From: Dehalococcoidia bacterium
GTDB taxonomy: Bacteria; Chloroflexota; Dehalococcoidia; UBA2979
Direction: 5' to 3'
DNA: 64,000 nucleotides
Assembly: GCA_023228825.1 (NCBI GenBank)
Contig: JALOAL010000011.1
Coordinates: 26,996 to 90,995, forward strand
Shown in pieces: positions 1 through 8,114 of this stretch (positions are counted from its first letter, which is position 1; every line of letters begins with the position of its first letter). The notes beneath the pieces are model-generated. The model was not told the DNA's origin, made no database searches, and saw only the letters and a program-made list of their open reading frames with translations. A program made the position numbers and the translations under genes.

Positions 1-525
1 GTCTCCTTCACCACCGACCTGAACGACCTGGCGGACGCGGACATGGTCATCGAGGCGGTCCCGGAGAAGTTGGAACTGAAGCAGCAGGTCTTCGCGGAAC
101 TGGACGAGGTGGTGAAGCCGGAGGCGATCTTCGTCAGCAACACCTCCGGCTTCGTCATCGAGGAGATCGCGCAGGACGTGCTGGAGTCGCGCAAGCAACT
201 GTTCGGCGGCATGCACTTCTTCAACCCGGTGCCGGTGATGAAGGCCTGCGAGGTCATCTACACCCCGCACACCTCCCAGGACACCATCGACGCCGTCCGA
301 GGCGTGGCGGAGAAGGCCGGCAAAGCCGTCTCCATGGTGAAGGACATGCCCGGGACGTATGGCTTCATCGTGAACCGCATCTACGCCGCCGCCCGCCGCG
401 AGGCTGACAAGTTGGTCGAGGACGGCATCGCCACCCAGGAAGACATCGACAAGGCGATGATCACCGGCCGCAATTGGCCCGTCGGCTTCTACGCCGGCCG
501 CGGGGGCATCGGCAAGCAGTGGTAG
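1..525 (+). CDS. 3-hydroxyacyl-CoA dehydrogenase, 5' truncated by window
   Basis: The reading frame is open from base 1, so the N-terminal part of the Rossmann NAD domain lies outside the window; 174 residues are visible. Family landmarks are the SNTSG serine, the HFFNP catalytic histidine, a CEVI glutamate and the Asn-Arg pair in FIVNR. The enzyme would oxidise 3-hydroxyacyl-CoA to 3-ketoacyl-CoA with NAD+ in beta-oxidation. Only about 48 residues follow FIVNR, whereas the usual C-terminal helical domain has about 95, so the dimerisation domain looks shortened. The protein ends in a Gly-rich tail, GGIGKQW. A hairpin follows the stop. Confidence 0.85.
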   Translation, partial: VSFTTDLNDLADADMVIEAVPEKLELKQQVFAELDEVVKPEAIFVSNTSGFVIEEIAQDVLESRKQLFGGMHFFNPVPVMKACEVIYTPHTSQDTIDAVRGVAEKAGKAVSMVKDMPGTYGFIVNRIYAAARREADKLVEDGIATQEDIDKAMITGRNWPVGFYAGRGGIGKQW

Positions 526-560
526 CCGGCCCGCGGTAGCGCTCCGCACAGCGCACCTCC

Positions 561-585
561 AGGACCCTGGCCACGCCGGGGTCCT
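561..585 (+). terminator. Hairpin after the 3-hydroxyacyl-CoA dehydrogenase
   Basis: AGGACCC pairs with GGGTCCT, with a nested GGC/GCC, and is followed by TTCG. It lies between convergent genes and probably ends the plus-strand gene. The T-tract is weak. Confidence 0.5.
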
Positions 586-617
586 TTCGCGTCACGCGGA
601 TGATCGAGGCGTGGGCG

Positions 618-1079
618 TCAGCGGACGCGGCACTCGCTCAGGCCAGTCAGCCGCGAGATGCGCCCCCGGTTCCGCGCGACGAGGCCGTACGCCGCGTCGC
701 GCACGTACCTCAGGCCGGGCAGGTCGAGCACCGCGAACAGGCGCCCGCCCGGCAGCAGGCGCAGCACGCGGGTCACGCTCGCGCCGCCATGGAACTGCCG
801 CCCGCTGGCGTCGGTGTAATGGGCGCTGGCCCAGTAGCGCCCCTCGCTCACGCCCACGGCTTCTGGCGCCACGGCCTGCATCGCTACGAGGCGTAGCGGC
901 TGGCGCGAGTGCCGCTGCACGAACAGCACGAGTTTCGCGCAGATGCCGCAGTCCGCGTCGAAGAAGAGGCGGCGCTCCGCCTCGTCTGCTGCTACGACGT
1001 CATACCGCCGAGGCCGACGAGCGCGCGGCCGTGCTCGATCTCGCCCATGTGCCGCAGGCCGTGCTGGTAGACGAAGCAC
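618..1079 (-). CDS. DCC-family thiol-disulfide oxidoreductase (DUF393)
   Basis: The signature FFDADCGIC (D-x-x-C-x-x-C) near residue 40 marks the DCC/DUF393 family of small thioredoxin-like proteins. These are thought to act in thiol-disulfide exchange; substrates are mostly unknown. The frame overlaps the 3' end of the upstream gene on the same strand by 88 bases. The only ATG available is at 1079, and the first 30 or so Arg/Ala-rich residues look like read-through of the neighbour's frame. The natural start is probably close to the FFDADC motif, but no ATG, GTG or TTG is present there, so the N-terminus is unresolved. Confidence 0.6.
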   Translation of the reverse strand: MLRLPARPAAHGRDRARPRARRPRRYDVVAADEAERRLFFDADCGICAKLVLFVQRHSRQPLRLVAMQAVAPEAVGVSEGRYWASAHYTDASGRQFHGGASVTRVLRLLPGGRLFAVLDLPGLRYVRDAAYGLVARNRGRISRLTGLSECRVR

Positions 1080-1564
1080 TCCACCACCTCGAGTTTGCGA
1101 ACCGGCCCGTCACCGACGACGAGCGCGCAGTAGATGTTGCGCATGTTCCCCGGCAGGCGCGGGATGACCACCGTCTCCAGCGTAGCCCGGTCGGTCGAGG
1201 CCAATGCGCGCGTGGTGCGCTCGATCACCTTCGCCTGGTACTCGCGGTAGGCGTCCCAGTCCTGGACGCGTAGTTGCTCCATCTCCTCCACGGTCTCCTC
1301 GCGGCCCTGCTTGTCAATGTTCACACCCACGCGTTGGGCCCAGCCCTCGGCGTCCCAGACGCCCTCTTCGCCCAGGAACTGGCGGGAGATCGAGGTGTCC
1401 TGGATCTTCATGAAATGGAGGAAGGAGAAGCCCAGCGGCAGCACGCCGGTGCGCTCGTGGTGGTTCACCTGCTCGACCGTCAGGTCCTCCGCGGCCCACC
1501 CGTAGAGCGTGTTCATCGCTCGTACTCGGTTGCTCAGCGACTCCACCCAGATGTCGTCCGACAC
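992..1564 (-). CDS. DinB-like hypothetical protein
   Basis: 190 residues from a GTG start preceded by GAGGGGCGGG. The helical, His-containing N-terminal half (NHHER followed by SFLHFMKIQD) resembles four-helix-bundle DinB/YfiT-type metal-binding proteins, which often act in thiol-dependent transferase or detoxification reactions. The match is by eye and weak. It lies 35 bases downstream of the NAD-dependent oxidoreductase gene on the same strand and overlaps the DCC gene behind it, so the three are probably one transcript. Confidence 0.5.
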   Translation of the reverse strand: MSDDIWVESLSNRVRAMNTLYGWAAEDLTVEQVNHHERTGVLPLGFSFLHFMKIQDTSISRQFLGEEGVWDAEGWAQRVGVNIDKQGREETVEEMEQLRVQDWDAYREYQAKVIERTTRALASTDRATLETVVIPRLPGNMRNIYCALVVGDGPVRKLEVVECFVYQHGLRHMGEIEHGRALVGLGGMTS

Positions 1565-1599
1565 GTGCCCCGCCCCTCGTGGTCCATGCGTCTCTGCGG

Positions 1600-2454
1600 C
1601 TATGCGTCCGGCTGTCCCGCCAGCAGGTGCCGTGCGAGGTCGGCCCCGCCCGGCGCCTGTGGGTCGTCCTTGAACTGCTCCAGGCGTCGGTAGACCTCGG
1701 CCGCGGCCAGGTGGAAGCCGTCCGGGAGCGCCGCCGCCTGGAACGAGGCGGCGATCTCCTCCATCTCCCCCGCCCAGCGCCAGGCCTTCGCCGCCGCGCC
1801 ACCCAGGCCTTCCGCGCGCTTCAGCAGCGCTGGGTCCCACTGCGCCTGCAGCGGCTCCAGCACGCCCTCGTGAACCGCCAGCGCCATGACGCTGGCCAGG
1901 AGCGCACTCGTGCCCTTCGTCCACGCCGCGTACGCCATCTTGAGCGCGCTCGCGGCCCCCACCGGCCCGTCCAGCACCTCCACGCGCAGCGGCCCATCGC
2001 CGAACACGTGGGTCACCCGGGCGGCCTCCGGGCCCGAGAGGAAGAGACGCGTGCCGGCCTGGGCGTCCACCGGCGGCCCGCCGATGATGCCGCCGTCCAC
2101 GAACATCGCCCCCACGCTCTCCACGATCTTGCCTACGCGCCTCGTGGTCTCCGGGCTCACCGCGTTCGCGTCCACGTACACGCCCTGGTAGCCCATGTTG
2201 CGCACGTCCTCCGCGACCTCCAGGGCGGCGTGGGGCGGGCAGATACTGATGATGATGTCGGACTGGTTCACCACCCCGTTCAGCCAGTGGACGTCCTCCA
2301 GGCCGAGGTGTTCCGCGCGCTCCACCGTGGCCTGCGAGCGGTCCTCGGACGTCCAGAGCACCTGGTGTCCTGCCTCCACGATGACGCCAGCCACGGCGGC
2401 GCCCATGGCCCCCGGATGCAGCACGCCCACGGTGGTCCGCCCCTGCTCGTCCAT
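1600..2454 (-). CDS. NAD(P)-dependent beta-hydroxyacid dehydrogenase (DUF1932 type)
   Basis: 284 residues. The N-terminal Rossmann fingerprint GVLHPGAMGAAVA, the VDANAVSPET segment and the substrate-loop motif DGGIIGGPP are characteristic of the 6-phosphogluconate/3-hydroxyisobutyrate dehydrogenase superfamily with a DUF1932 C-terminal helical domain. The lysine in ALKMAYAAWTKG fits the catalytic Lys position. A ribosome site AAGGAG precedes the ATG. The substrate cannot be predicted; a small beta-hydroxyacid is the family expectation. Confidence 0.8.
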   Translation of the reverse strand: MDEQGRTTVGVLHPGAMGAAVAGVIVEAGHQVLWTSEDRSQATVERAEHLGLEDVHWLNGVVNQSDIIISICPPHAALEVAEDVRNMGYQGVYVDANAVSPETTRRVGKIVESVGAMFVDGGIIGGPPVDAQAGTRLFLSGPEAARVTHVFGDGPLRVEVLDGPVGAASALKMAYAAWTKGTSALLASVMALAVHEGVLEPLQAQWDPALLKRAEGLGGAAAKAWRWAGEMEEIAASFQAAALPDGFHLAAAEVYRRLEQFKDDPQAPGGADLARHLLAGQPDA

Positions 2455-2522
2455 GTTTCTCCTTCGTCGCGCGGTCCGTCTTGCGGGCCGCCCGGGCGGC
2501 CCGCTGCCAGTCTAGGCCGCGC

Positions 2523-3320
2523 TCAACTGCTGGCGCCCGCCTCGGAGGACGGCAGGCGCGCCGTCCCGGTTGGCGACTGCGCCTTCACGAACGTGGGGCG
2601 CAGGTCCACCGGCGGCACTTCCTGCCTGCGCACCCGCGTGTTGAGGACCTCCAGGAAGAGGCTGAAGCCCATGGCGAAGTAGATGTAGCCCTTCGGGATA
2701 TGGAGGTCCCAGCCCTCCGCGATCAGCGACGTGCCGATCAGCAGCAGGAAACTCAGCGCCAGCACCTTCACCGTGGGCCGCCGGTTCACGAAGTTGCTGA
2801 TGGTCTCCGCGCTGACCAGCATCACCCCCACCGCGATCACCACCGCCGCCACCATCACCTCGATGTCCTCGGCCATGCCGGCGGCCGTGATCACGGAGTC
2901 CAGGCTGAACACCATGTCCAGCATGATGATCTGCATGATGATGGCGGTGAAACTGGCCGCGCCCTTCACGGCCGCGCGCGGTTCGTCGCCCTCCAACCGC
3001 TCGTGGATCTCAAGCGTCGCCTTCGCCACGAGGAACAGGCCGCCCAGGAGCAGGATCAGGTCGCGGCCGGAGAAGTCCTTGTCCAGCACCTCGAACAGCG
3101 GGTCCGTGAGGCCGATCACCCACGAGAGGGAGAAGAGCAGCGCGATCCTCGTAAACATGGCCAGCCCCAGGCCCACCGTGCGGGCGCGCCCCTGCTGCTC
3201 CTCCGGCAGTTTCCCCGCGAGGATCGAGATGAACACGACGTTGTCGATGCCCAGCACGATCTCCAGCGAGGTCAGCGTGAGCAGTGCGATCCAGGCTTCC
3301 GGGTTGCTCAGCAGATCCAT
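2523..3320 (-). CDS. TerC family integral membrane protein
   Basis: 265 residues with about seven hydrophobic segments. Both halves carry the acidic TerC signature: EIVLGIDNVVFI near residue 20 and MLDMVFSLDSV near residue 133. TerC proteins are inner-membrane proteins linked to metal-ion (Mn2+) efflux and to metal loading of exported proteins. The hydrophilic C-terminal tail after residue 225 (VRRQEVPPVDL onward) would be cytoplasmic. GAGGTGATCCC before the ATG is a reasonable ribosome site. It shows no obvious link to its neighbours. Confidence 0.85.
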   Translation of the reverse strand: MDLLSNPEAWIALLTLTSLEIVLGIDNVVFISILAGKLPEEQQGRARTVGLGLAMFTRIALLFSLSWVIGLTDPLFEVLDKDFSGRDLILLLGGLFLVAKATLEIHERLEGDEPRAAVKGAASFTAIIMQIIMLDMVFSLDSVITAAGMAEDIEVMVAAVVIAVGVMLVSAETISNFVNRRPTVKVLALSFLLLIGTSLIAEGWDLHIPKGYIYFAMGFSLFLEVLNTRVRRQEVPPVDLRPTFVKAQSPTGTARLPSSEAGASS

Positions 3321-3442
3321 GGGATCACCTCGTGCAGTCGCCCACCGTTATCGTCGACCAGGAGTTGGCCTCGGCGAGATTACTGCGCCGCGGGTACCAT
3401 CAGCGCACATCACCCCACCACCCCCGCATCGCAGGAGGATCG

Positions 3443-3745
3443 ATGATCACCGTGCTCGCCAAGTTGACCGCCCAGCCCGGCAAGGAAGCCGAGATGCAGG
3501 CCGCCCTCGAAAAGATGGTCGCGGACGTGAGCGCCCAGGAGCCGGGCGTGGCCACCTACCGCCTCCACACCGTGGAGGGCGAACCGACGGTCTTCTACTT
3601 CTACGAGCAGTACGCCGACGACGCGGCCTTCGCGGCCCACAACACCACGGACCACATGAAGGCCCTCGGCACCGCCATGCGCGAGATCGCCGCCAGCCGC
3701 CCCGAGATCACGCGGCTGAACGTGGTCGCGGACGTGAGCCGTTAG
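3443..3745 (+). CDS. Antibiotic biosynthesis monooxygenase (ABM) domain protein
   Basis: 100 residues. It is a single ABM/dimeric alpha-beta-barrel domain: an opening strand ITVLAKLTAQPGKE, then EPGVATYRLH, then FYFYEQYADDAAFAAHNTTDHMK, close to the YgiN-type consensus. Such proteins act as dimers in quinone or polyketide oxidation, or in haem degradation; which applies here is unknown. The ATG is chosen because GCAGGAGG sits 7 bases upstream. It is a single-gene unit between convergent and divergent neighbours. Confidence 0.8.
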   Translation: MITVLAKLTAQPGKEAEMQAALEKMVADVSAQEPGVATYRLHTVEGEPTVFYFYEQYADDAAFAAHNTTDHMKALGTAMREIAASRPEITRLNVVADVSR

Positions 3746-3811
3746 GGGGCAGCAGTCGTACGTGGGAACGAGGGCCCGTGGGGCACTCCCTGCAACGACG
3801 TAAGCCGAACG

Positions 3812-4909
3812 CTATCTTGGCGGGAAGGTCAGGCGGACACGCGGTGCGAGAGAGTCGCGTCGTCGGTCACTGACCGTCGGCGTGACCTTGATCGCTCCAG
3901 AGGCTTCAAGCTCGAGGAGCACGCGGCGGTAGTTCTTCATAACGAACGGCCGGCCAATGTTGTGCAGGTCGAACAGTTGTTGGAACGTCAGCGTCCTTTC
4001 CGCGAACTCATCAAGGAGCGCGGAGCCTAAGCTGGCAAGAGGCCGCTCGGCTTCGAAGGCTATCTGCCTTCCGTCCACTCGAGGCGCGTACTCAAACTGT
4101 GGAACTTCGTCCACATCCACGATTCCTCGGCTAGCCATGATGTCCTTCATGATCGTGTAGCCACGTCGGTGTTTCGTGACGAAACATATGTAGTGAAGTG
4201 TGTTCCCAGTACCTCGCTTGACTCTGAACGGGATGAGGTAGGGTGCCCCAAACTCAAGCATCAGATCCCCGAAAGCCGCGAGCACGCGACGCTCGCGCTC
4301 GCGAGGCTGAAGCCCGGCAACACTCAGCTGAAGGTCTCGGGCGCGTGTCTCGCCGAAGAGATCAACGACCAGGCTATCCACCGCCGGATTCGCGACGGCT
4401 GCATTAATTCGACTGTAGTTAAAGAAGACGATCACTTCTGAGCCCCAGCCGGTAATCGCGGCTCGGAGCAGGCTCGCGGTGACCCCCTTGTACCCCCATG
4501 GATCGATGAAGCTCAGTGTCGGAACCCGCTTGTGGCGAGTCTGAAACAAAGAGACTAGGTCAGGGCCAACCGGCTGACTCGTGACGAGGGGGCGTTCAGC
4601 AAAGGCCGCTACCCCGTCGCTTGCCGCGAGTTCCCTCTCCAGACTCCGTGCGTGTTCTGGGTTCTGATCGTTAAAGGTGCCTACGAACTTCGGTCGGATT
4701 GTTCCGATGTCCGCGGCGGCCTGCACAACAAGAAGCGGTGTCGACGGGGTTCCGTCCTCGTACCGTCCGGGCCCCGCGAAGAAGTCGAAGTAGCCGACCC
4801 GAGGGGACTCAGAAGCAACAACACGGGCCCATGCTGGGAAGTACGCCCTTACCAAATCGGCCTTTAACCGAGAGCTGTCACTCGGCGCTTCGAAGAAGTC
4901 GTTCGTCAC
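3812..4909 (-). CDS. tcmP: Three-Cys-motif partner protein TcmP
   Basis: 365 residues. FFAGPGRY at 43-50 resembles the Gly-rich SAM loop of class I methyltransferases and DPWGYKG at 136-142 resembles a motif-IV catalytic loop. This arrangement, plus pairing with a DUF5131 gene, is the hallmark of TcmP. The C-terminal third (ALLDEFAERTLTFQQL onward) looks like a winged-helix domain. It overlaps its upstream partner by 32 bases, so the two are translationally linked. G+C is clearly lower than in neighbours: bases 4381-4440 hold 30 G/C of 60, against 45 of 60 at 5821-5880, which suggests acquisition. I know of no established function; nucleic-acid or tRNA modification is a guess. Confidence 0.85.
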   Translation of the reverse strand: MTNDFFEAPSDSSRLKADLVRAYFPAWARVVASESPRVGYFDFFAGPGRYEDGTPSTPLLVVQAAADIGTIRPKFVGTFNDQNPEHARSLERELAASDGVAAFAERPLVTSQPVGPDLVSLFQTRHKRVPTLSFIDPWGYKGVTASLLRAAITGWGSEVIVFFNYSRINAAVANPAVDSLVVDLFGETRARDLQLSVAGLQPRERERRVLAAFGDLMLEFGAPYLIPFRVKRGTGNTLHYICFVTKHRRGYTIMKDIMASRGIVDVDEVPQFEYAPRVDGRQIAFEAERPLASLGSALLDEFAERTLTFQQLFDLHNIGRPFVMKNYRRVLLELEASGAIKVTPTVSDRRRDSLAPRVRLTFPPR

Positions 4910-5645
4910 CTCGAGCCGCCCTCACCGGGAGCTCATCCCAGGTTCGACCATCGAGCTCCCTGCCATTCGCACTTTTTGCACGGCGGATACCTGCCTCATC
5001 ATGCGCCCCCCATTGCTTGAAGAAGAAGGGGATGTCGGCATCCACGCATTGATCCCGAATTGTACGAGCCCACTCAAGCCGCATCGGCCGCGCACCTCGA
5101 CCACTCTCGCCGCCCACAATAACCCAGTCAATACAGGAGAGATCGAGTGTGAGCGAGCCTAGCAATGGTTCGCAGGAGAGGAACTTGACGGCAGCTGGGG
5201 TTCTTCGGAGTGCGTCGATGCGTGACACCCATCGCTGGTTCTCGACTGAAACGCCCATCCAGACGTTCTCGGGCCATGGCAATGCCGAGGCTATCTCGGC
5301 CAATCTATCTGCACGCTTCGTGAGGACCTGAAAAGTATGCCAACGTGCGGCCTGCATCGTCTCGAAGACTGACTGGATGAACGAGAGAGACACATCTTCG
5401 TGGAACAGATCGCTCATGCTGTTCACGAAGATTAGCCGAGGTCGCTTCCACTCCAACGGCTGGTCAACTCGTTCGGGACGAAGCGTCAGATCAAAACCGA
5501 CCTCGTATGGATGGCCCGGAACACCTCGGAATCGTTCAGCGAACGTCTTCGCGTAGCAGTGAGCGCATCCTGGCGAAACCTGGGTGCACCCAGTGACTGG
5601 GTTCCAGGTCGCCTCGGTCCACTCAATGGAAGATCGGTCACTCAT
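4878..5645 (-). CDS. DUF5131 (phage Gp37/Gp68-like) three-Cys protein
   Basis: 255 residues. The N-terminus has WNPVTGCTQVSPGCAHCYA, placing Cys20, Cys27 and Cys30 in a C-x6-C-x2-C motif, as in the phage Gp37/Gp68 (PF07505-type) family. The spacing resembles, but is not identical to, radical-SAM CxxxCxxC, so an Fe-S/SAM enzyme is plausible but unproved. Later motifs FVNSMSDLFHEDV, FQVLTKRADRL, GVSVENQRW and VIVGGESGRGARPM are typical of the family. Its promoter should lie in the AT-richer stretch 5646-5740. GGGAGG precedes the ATG. Together with tcmP it forms a compact low-G+C cassette with no integrase beside it. Confidence 0.88.
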   Translation of the reverse strand: MSDRSSIEWTEATWNPVTGCTQVSPGCAHCYAKTFAERFRGVPGHPYEVGFDLTLRPERVDQPLEWKRPRLIFVNSMSDLFHEDVSLSFIQSVFETMQAARWHTFQVLTKRADRLAEIASALPWPENVWMGVSVENQRWVSRIDALRRTPAAVKFLSCEPLLGSLTLDLSCIDWVIVGGESGRGARPMRLEWARTIRDQCVDADIPFFFKQWGAHDEAGIRRAKSANGRELDGRTWDELPVRAARGDERLLRSAE

Positions 5646-5740
5646 AAATCGCCGCCTCCCAGGATTCTCGTCTTTGAGAACGAATGTTCGCTTGCTGTGG
5701 ATAGCCAGTCAAGGGGGACTTTACTCCCCATCACAACAAA

Positions 5741-5770
5741 CACCGCCCCGGTCTCGCGACCGGGGCGGTG
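5741..5770 (-). terminator. Rho-independent terminator of the acyl-CoA dehydrogenase
   Basis: A perfect 13-base stem, CACCGCCCCGGTC with GACCGGGGCGGTG, closes a TCGC loop. Read on the minus strand it is followed by TTTGTTGTGAT, so it fits the end of the gene at 5811-7010. It also separates that gene from the low-G+C tcmP cassette. Confidence 0.85.
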
Positions 5771-5810
5771 CTGCTATCGACACCTCGAGGGCGCCCGGGG
5801 GCGGCGAGGG

Positions 5811-7010
5811 CTAGCCGCGGGGGAGGCCCAGGCCGCGGGTGGCGATGATGTTGCGCTGGATCTCCGACGTGCCGCCGGCGATGGTGCTGGAGACGGCGCC
5901 GAGGTAGGAGCCGGCGGCCTGGCCCTTCAGGGCTTCGTCGCGGTTGCGGTCCCACATCTGGCCGTACAGGCCGAACAGTTTCAGCGTGGTGGCGGCGATG
6001 CGCTGGTTCAGTTCCGTGGTGTACAACTTGGACATGGACGCCTCGTGGTTCGGAATCATGTTCCGGTCCTGCAGGCTCATGTTCAGGTACGAGAACAACT
6101 TGGCGATGTCCGCCTCGATCCAGCGGTCCGCGAAGGCCAGGCGCCACGTACCGGACTTGGAGCGGGCGTTGCTGGTCTCCTGCTCCGGCAACTCCTGGGC
6201 GTCTTCCAGCAGCAGTCGCAGCCGGCGCTGCGTGCCCACGGCGTTGCCGATGCCGGAGCGCTCGAAGTCGGTGAGCGTCATACCCACGTACCAGCCCCGG
6301 TTCTCCTCGCCCAGGCGGTTCTTCACCGGGACGCGGACGTCCTCGAAGAACACTTCGTTGAAGGCGTGGCCGTCCGCCATGTTGATCAGCGGGCGCACGG
6401 AGACGCCGGGCGACTTCATGTCGAACATCAGGAGCGAGATGCCTCGATGCTTGGGGGCGTCCGGGTCCGTGCGGGCGAGCATGTAGATCCAGTCGGCCCG
6501 GTGTGCGCCGGAAGTCCAGATCTTCTGGCCGTTCACCACGTACTCGTCGCCGTCACGGATGGCGCGCGTCTGCAGCGAGGCGAGGTCGGAGCCGGCGCCC
6601 GGCTCGGACCAGCCCTGGGCCCAGTTGCGCTCGCCGTGCAGGATCTTGGTGAGGTGCTCCTGCTTCTGCTCGTCGGTGCCGTGCACCATGAGCGTGGGGC
6701 CGATCATCATCACGCCGAAGCCGCCCACATTGCTCAGGCCGTTCTCTGCGAACTCCTCGTTGAGGATGAACTGCTCTTTCGCGGAGAGGCCGGCGCCGCC
6801 GTACTCCTTCGGCCAGTGCGGCGCGATCCAGCCCTTGGCCACGATCGCCTCGCGCCAGGCCTTCATGCGGTCCTCGACGCTCTCTGCGCCGGGCTCCTCG
6901 CCGCTCTCGCTCCAGCCGCCACCCTTCGGGAACTTGCTCCCGTGCTCTTTGATGAAGTCGCGCACTTCCGCGCGAAAGCCGGCCTCTGCTGGCCCGTCGG
7001 TCAAGTCCAT
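5811..7010 (-). CDS. Acyl-CoA dehydrogenase
   Basis: 399 residues, full length for the family. The order is an N-terminal helical domain with the PKEYGGAGLS landmark near residue 68, a middle beta domain (WSEPGAGSDLASLQT near 133, NGQKIWTSGA near 159) and a C-terminal helical domain ending in the FAD-contacting GGTSEIQRNIIATR. It would desaturate an acyl-CoA at C2-C3 and pass electrons to ETF. A close paralogue lies at 25243-26463 with an almost identical C-terminus. Chain length or substrate cannot be read from the sequence. Confidence 0.92.
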   Translation of the reverse strand: MDLTDGPAEAGFRAEVRDFIKEHGSKFPKGGGWSESGEEPGAESVEDRMKAWREAIVAKGWIAPHWPKEYGGAGLSAKEQFILNEEFAENGLSNVGGFGVMMIGPTLMVHGTDEQKQEHLTKILHGERNWAQGWSEPGAGSDLASLQTRAIRDGDEYVVNGQKIWTSGAHRADWIYMLARTDPDAPKHRGISLLMFDMKSPGVSVRPLINMADGHAFNEVFFEDVRVPVKNRLGEENRGWYVGMTLTDFERSGIGNAVGTQRRLRLLLEDAQELPEQETSNARSKSGTWRLAFADRWIEADIAKLFSYLNMSLQDRNMIPNHEASMSKLYTTELNQRIAATTLKLFGLYGQMWDRNRDEALKGQAAGSYLGAVSSTIAGGTSEIQRNIIATRGLGLPRG

Positions 7011-7312
7011 TACGGTCCCCCTGTTTCGCTTGCGGCCCCAGACGTCCAGGGGTCCGCCTCAGGCTGCGACAGCGTCCCCTCCAGGACCGGCCTCTCGCGC
7101 GCGCATGGTAACGGAGGCGCATACACCTTGCATGCCTACCGGCGGCCAACTCTGTGTCCGATTCGCTATCGACTCGCCGCCCCAACTCCGAGGCCGCTCG
7201 CGGGGCCGAACCCTGGCCGAGGTCGCCTCCGACGCCGCTCGCCACGTCACCACCTGCGCGGGATTCCGAGCGCCTGCGCGGGCGTTACGATGCGTACCGA
7301 ACGGCGGCACCC
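7011..7312. other. Divergent intergenic region
   Basis: 302 bases between the starts of a minus-strand acyl-CoA dehydrogenase and a plus-strand hydrolase. It must hold both promoters. I see no convincing -35/-10 pair and no gene. A frame from 7154 could extend the hydrolase N-terminally, but its Arg/Pro-rich translation does not look like protein. Confidence 0.4.
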
Positions 7313-8035
7313 ATGTCTGACCCCACCTTCGTCCTGCTGCACAGCCCTCTGCTGGGCCCCGCCTCGTGGGCTCCGGTGCGCGAGGAACTGGACCTGCTGG
7401 GCTTTCGCGCGGTGGCTCCCCGCATGGAGGAGCGCCTCGGATCGTCGGGCGGCGTGACGGCGTGGCGCGCCTATGCGGACGCCGCGGCTGAGGCGATCAC
7501 GGACCTGGGCACGGACGAGGTGGTGCTGGTCCCGCACTCGGGCGCGGGGCCGCTGGTGGCGGCGGTGGCCGACATGTCCATCGCGCAGGTACGCGCCATC
7601 GTATTCGTGGACGCCGCCCTCCCCAACCACGGCTGGAGTCGCCTCGATGAGATGGCGGCGCACGATCCCGGGTTCGCCCGCGGCATCCGCGCGGACCTGG
7701 AGGGCGGCGCGCGGTTTCCGGCGTGGACGAGCGACGAACTCGCGCCCCTGGTGCCGGACAGCGACCGCCGCGAGGCGATGCTGGCCGAGGTGCAGCCTCG
7801 AGGCCTGGACTTCTTCACGGAGCCCATCCCCGCGCCCAACTGGCCGCCCTCCGGCGAGGACGGGAGCGCGGCACGCTGCGCGTACCTGCACCTGTCGTCG
7901 CCCTACGTCCACGCCGCCCGCGAGGCGGAAGCCCTGGGCTGGCAGGTAGGGCGCATCGAGGCGGGGCACTTCCACGGCCTGGTCAACCCGGAAGTGATGG
8001 CGAGCGTCATCTCTCGCCTGGCCGAGGGCGCGTAG
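7313..8035 (+). CDS. Alpha/beta hydrolase family protein
   Basis: 240 residues. FVLLHSPLLGP gives the first strand and oxyanion region, VPHSGAGP the nucleophile elbow with Ser, and EAGHFHGLVNP the C-terminal histidine. The nucleophile motif S-x-x-x-S/G-x-G is degenerate (HSGAG), like short hydrolases that lack a normal lid. The ATG at 7313 is chosen because it begins just before the core strand. Substrate unknown. Confidence 0.7.
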   Translation: MSDPTFVLLHSPLLGPASWAPVREELDLLGFRAVAPRMEERLGSSGGVTAWRAYADAAAEAITDLGTDEVVLVPHSGAGPLVAAVADMSIAQVRAIVFVDAALPNHGWSRLDEMAAHDPGFARGIRADLEGGARFPAWTSDELAPLVPDSDRREAMLAEVQPRGLDFFTEPIPAPNWPPSGEDGSAARCAYLHLSSPYVHAAREAEALGWQVGRIEAGHFHGLVNPEVMASVISRLAEGA

Positions 8036-8067
8036 CCTCCCGGTAGGACGCCCCTGTAGGACGCAGA

Positions 8068-8091
8068 GAGGGCGCCTGAGTCGGCGCCCTC
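8068..8091. terminator. Bidirectional hairpin between convergent hydrolase genes
   Basis: GAGGGCGCC pairs perfectly with GGCGCCCTC around TGAGTC. It sits between stop codons at 8035 (plus) and 8115 (minus). Neither side has a strong T-run. Confidence 0.55.
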
Positions 8092-8114
8092 CCGGTCATG
8101 TCTGTAGCGCGCCG

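Noticed and set aside
7154..7312. N-terminal extension of the hydrolase at 7313
   Set aside because: Arg/Pro-rich translation unlike protein, and the alpha/beta core starts right after the ATG at 7313.
5511..7457. Long plus-strand frame across the acyl-CoA dehydrogenase
   Set aside because: Antisense shadow; the minus strand has a complete acyl-CoA dehydrogenase with all motifs.
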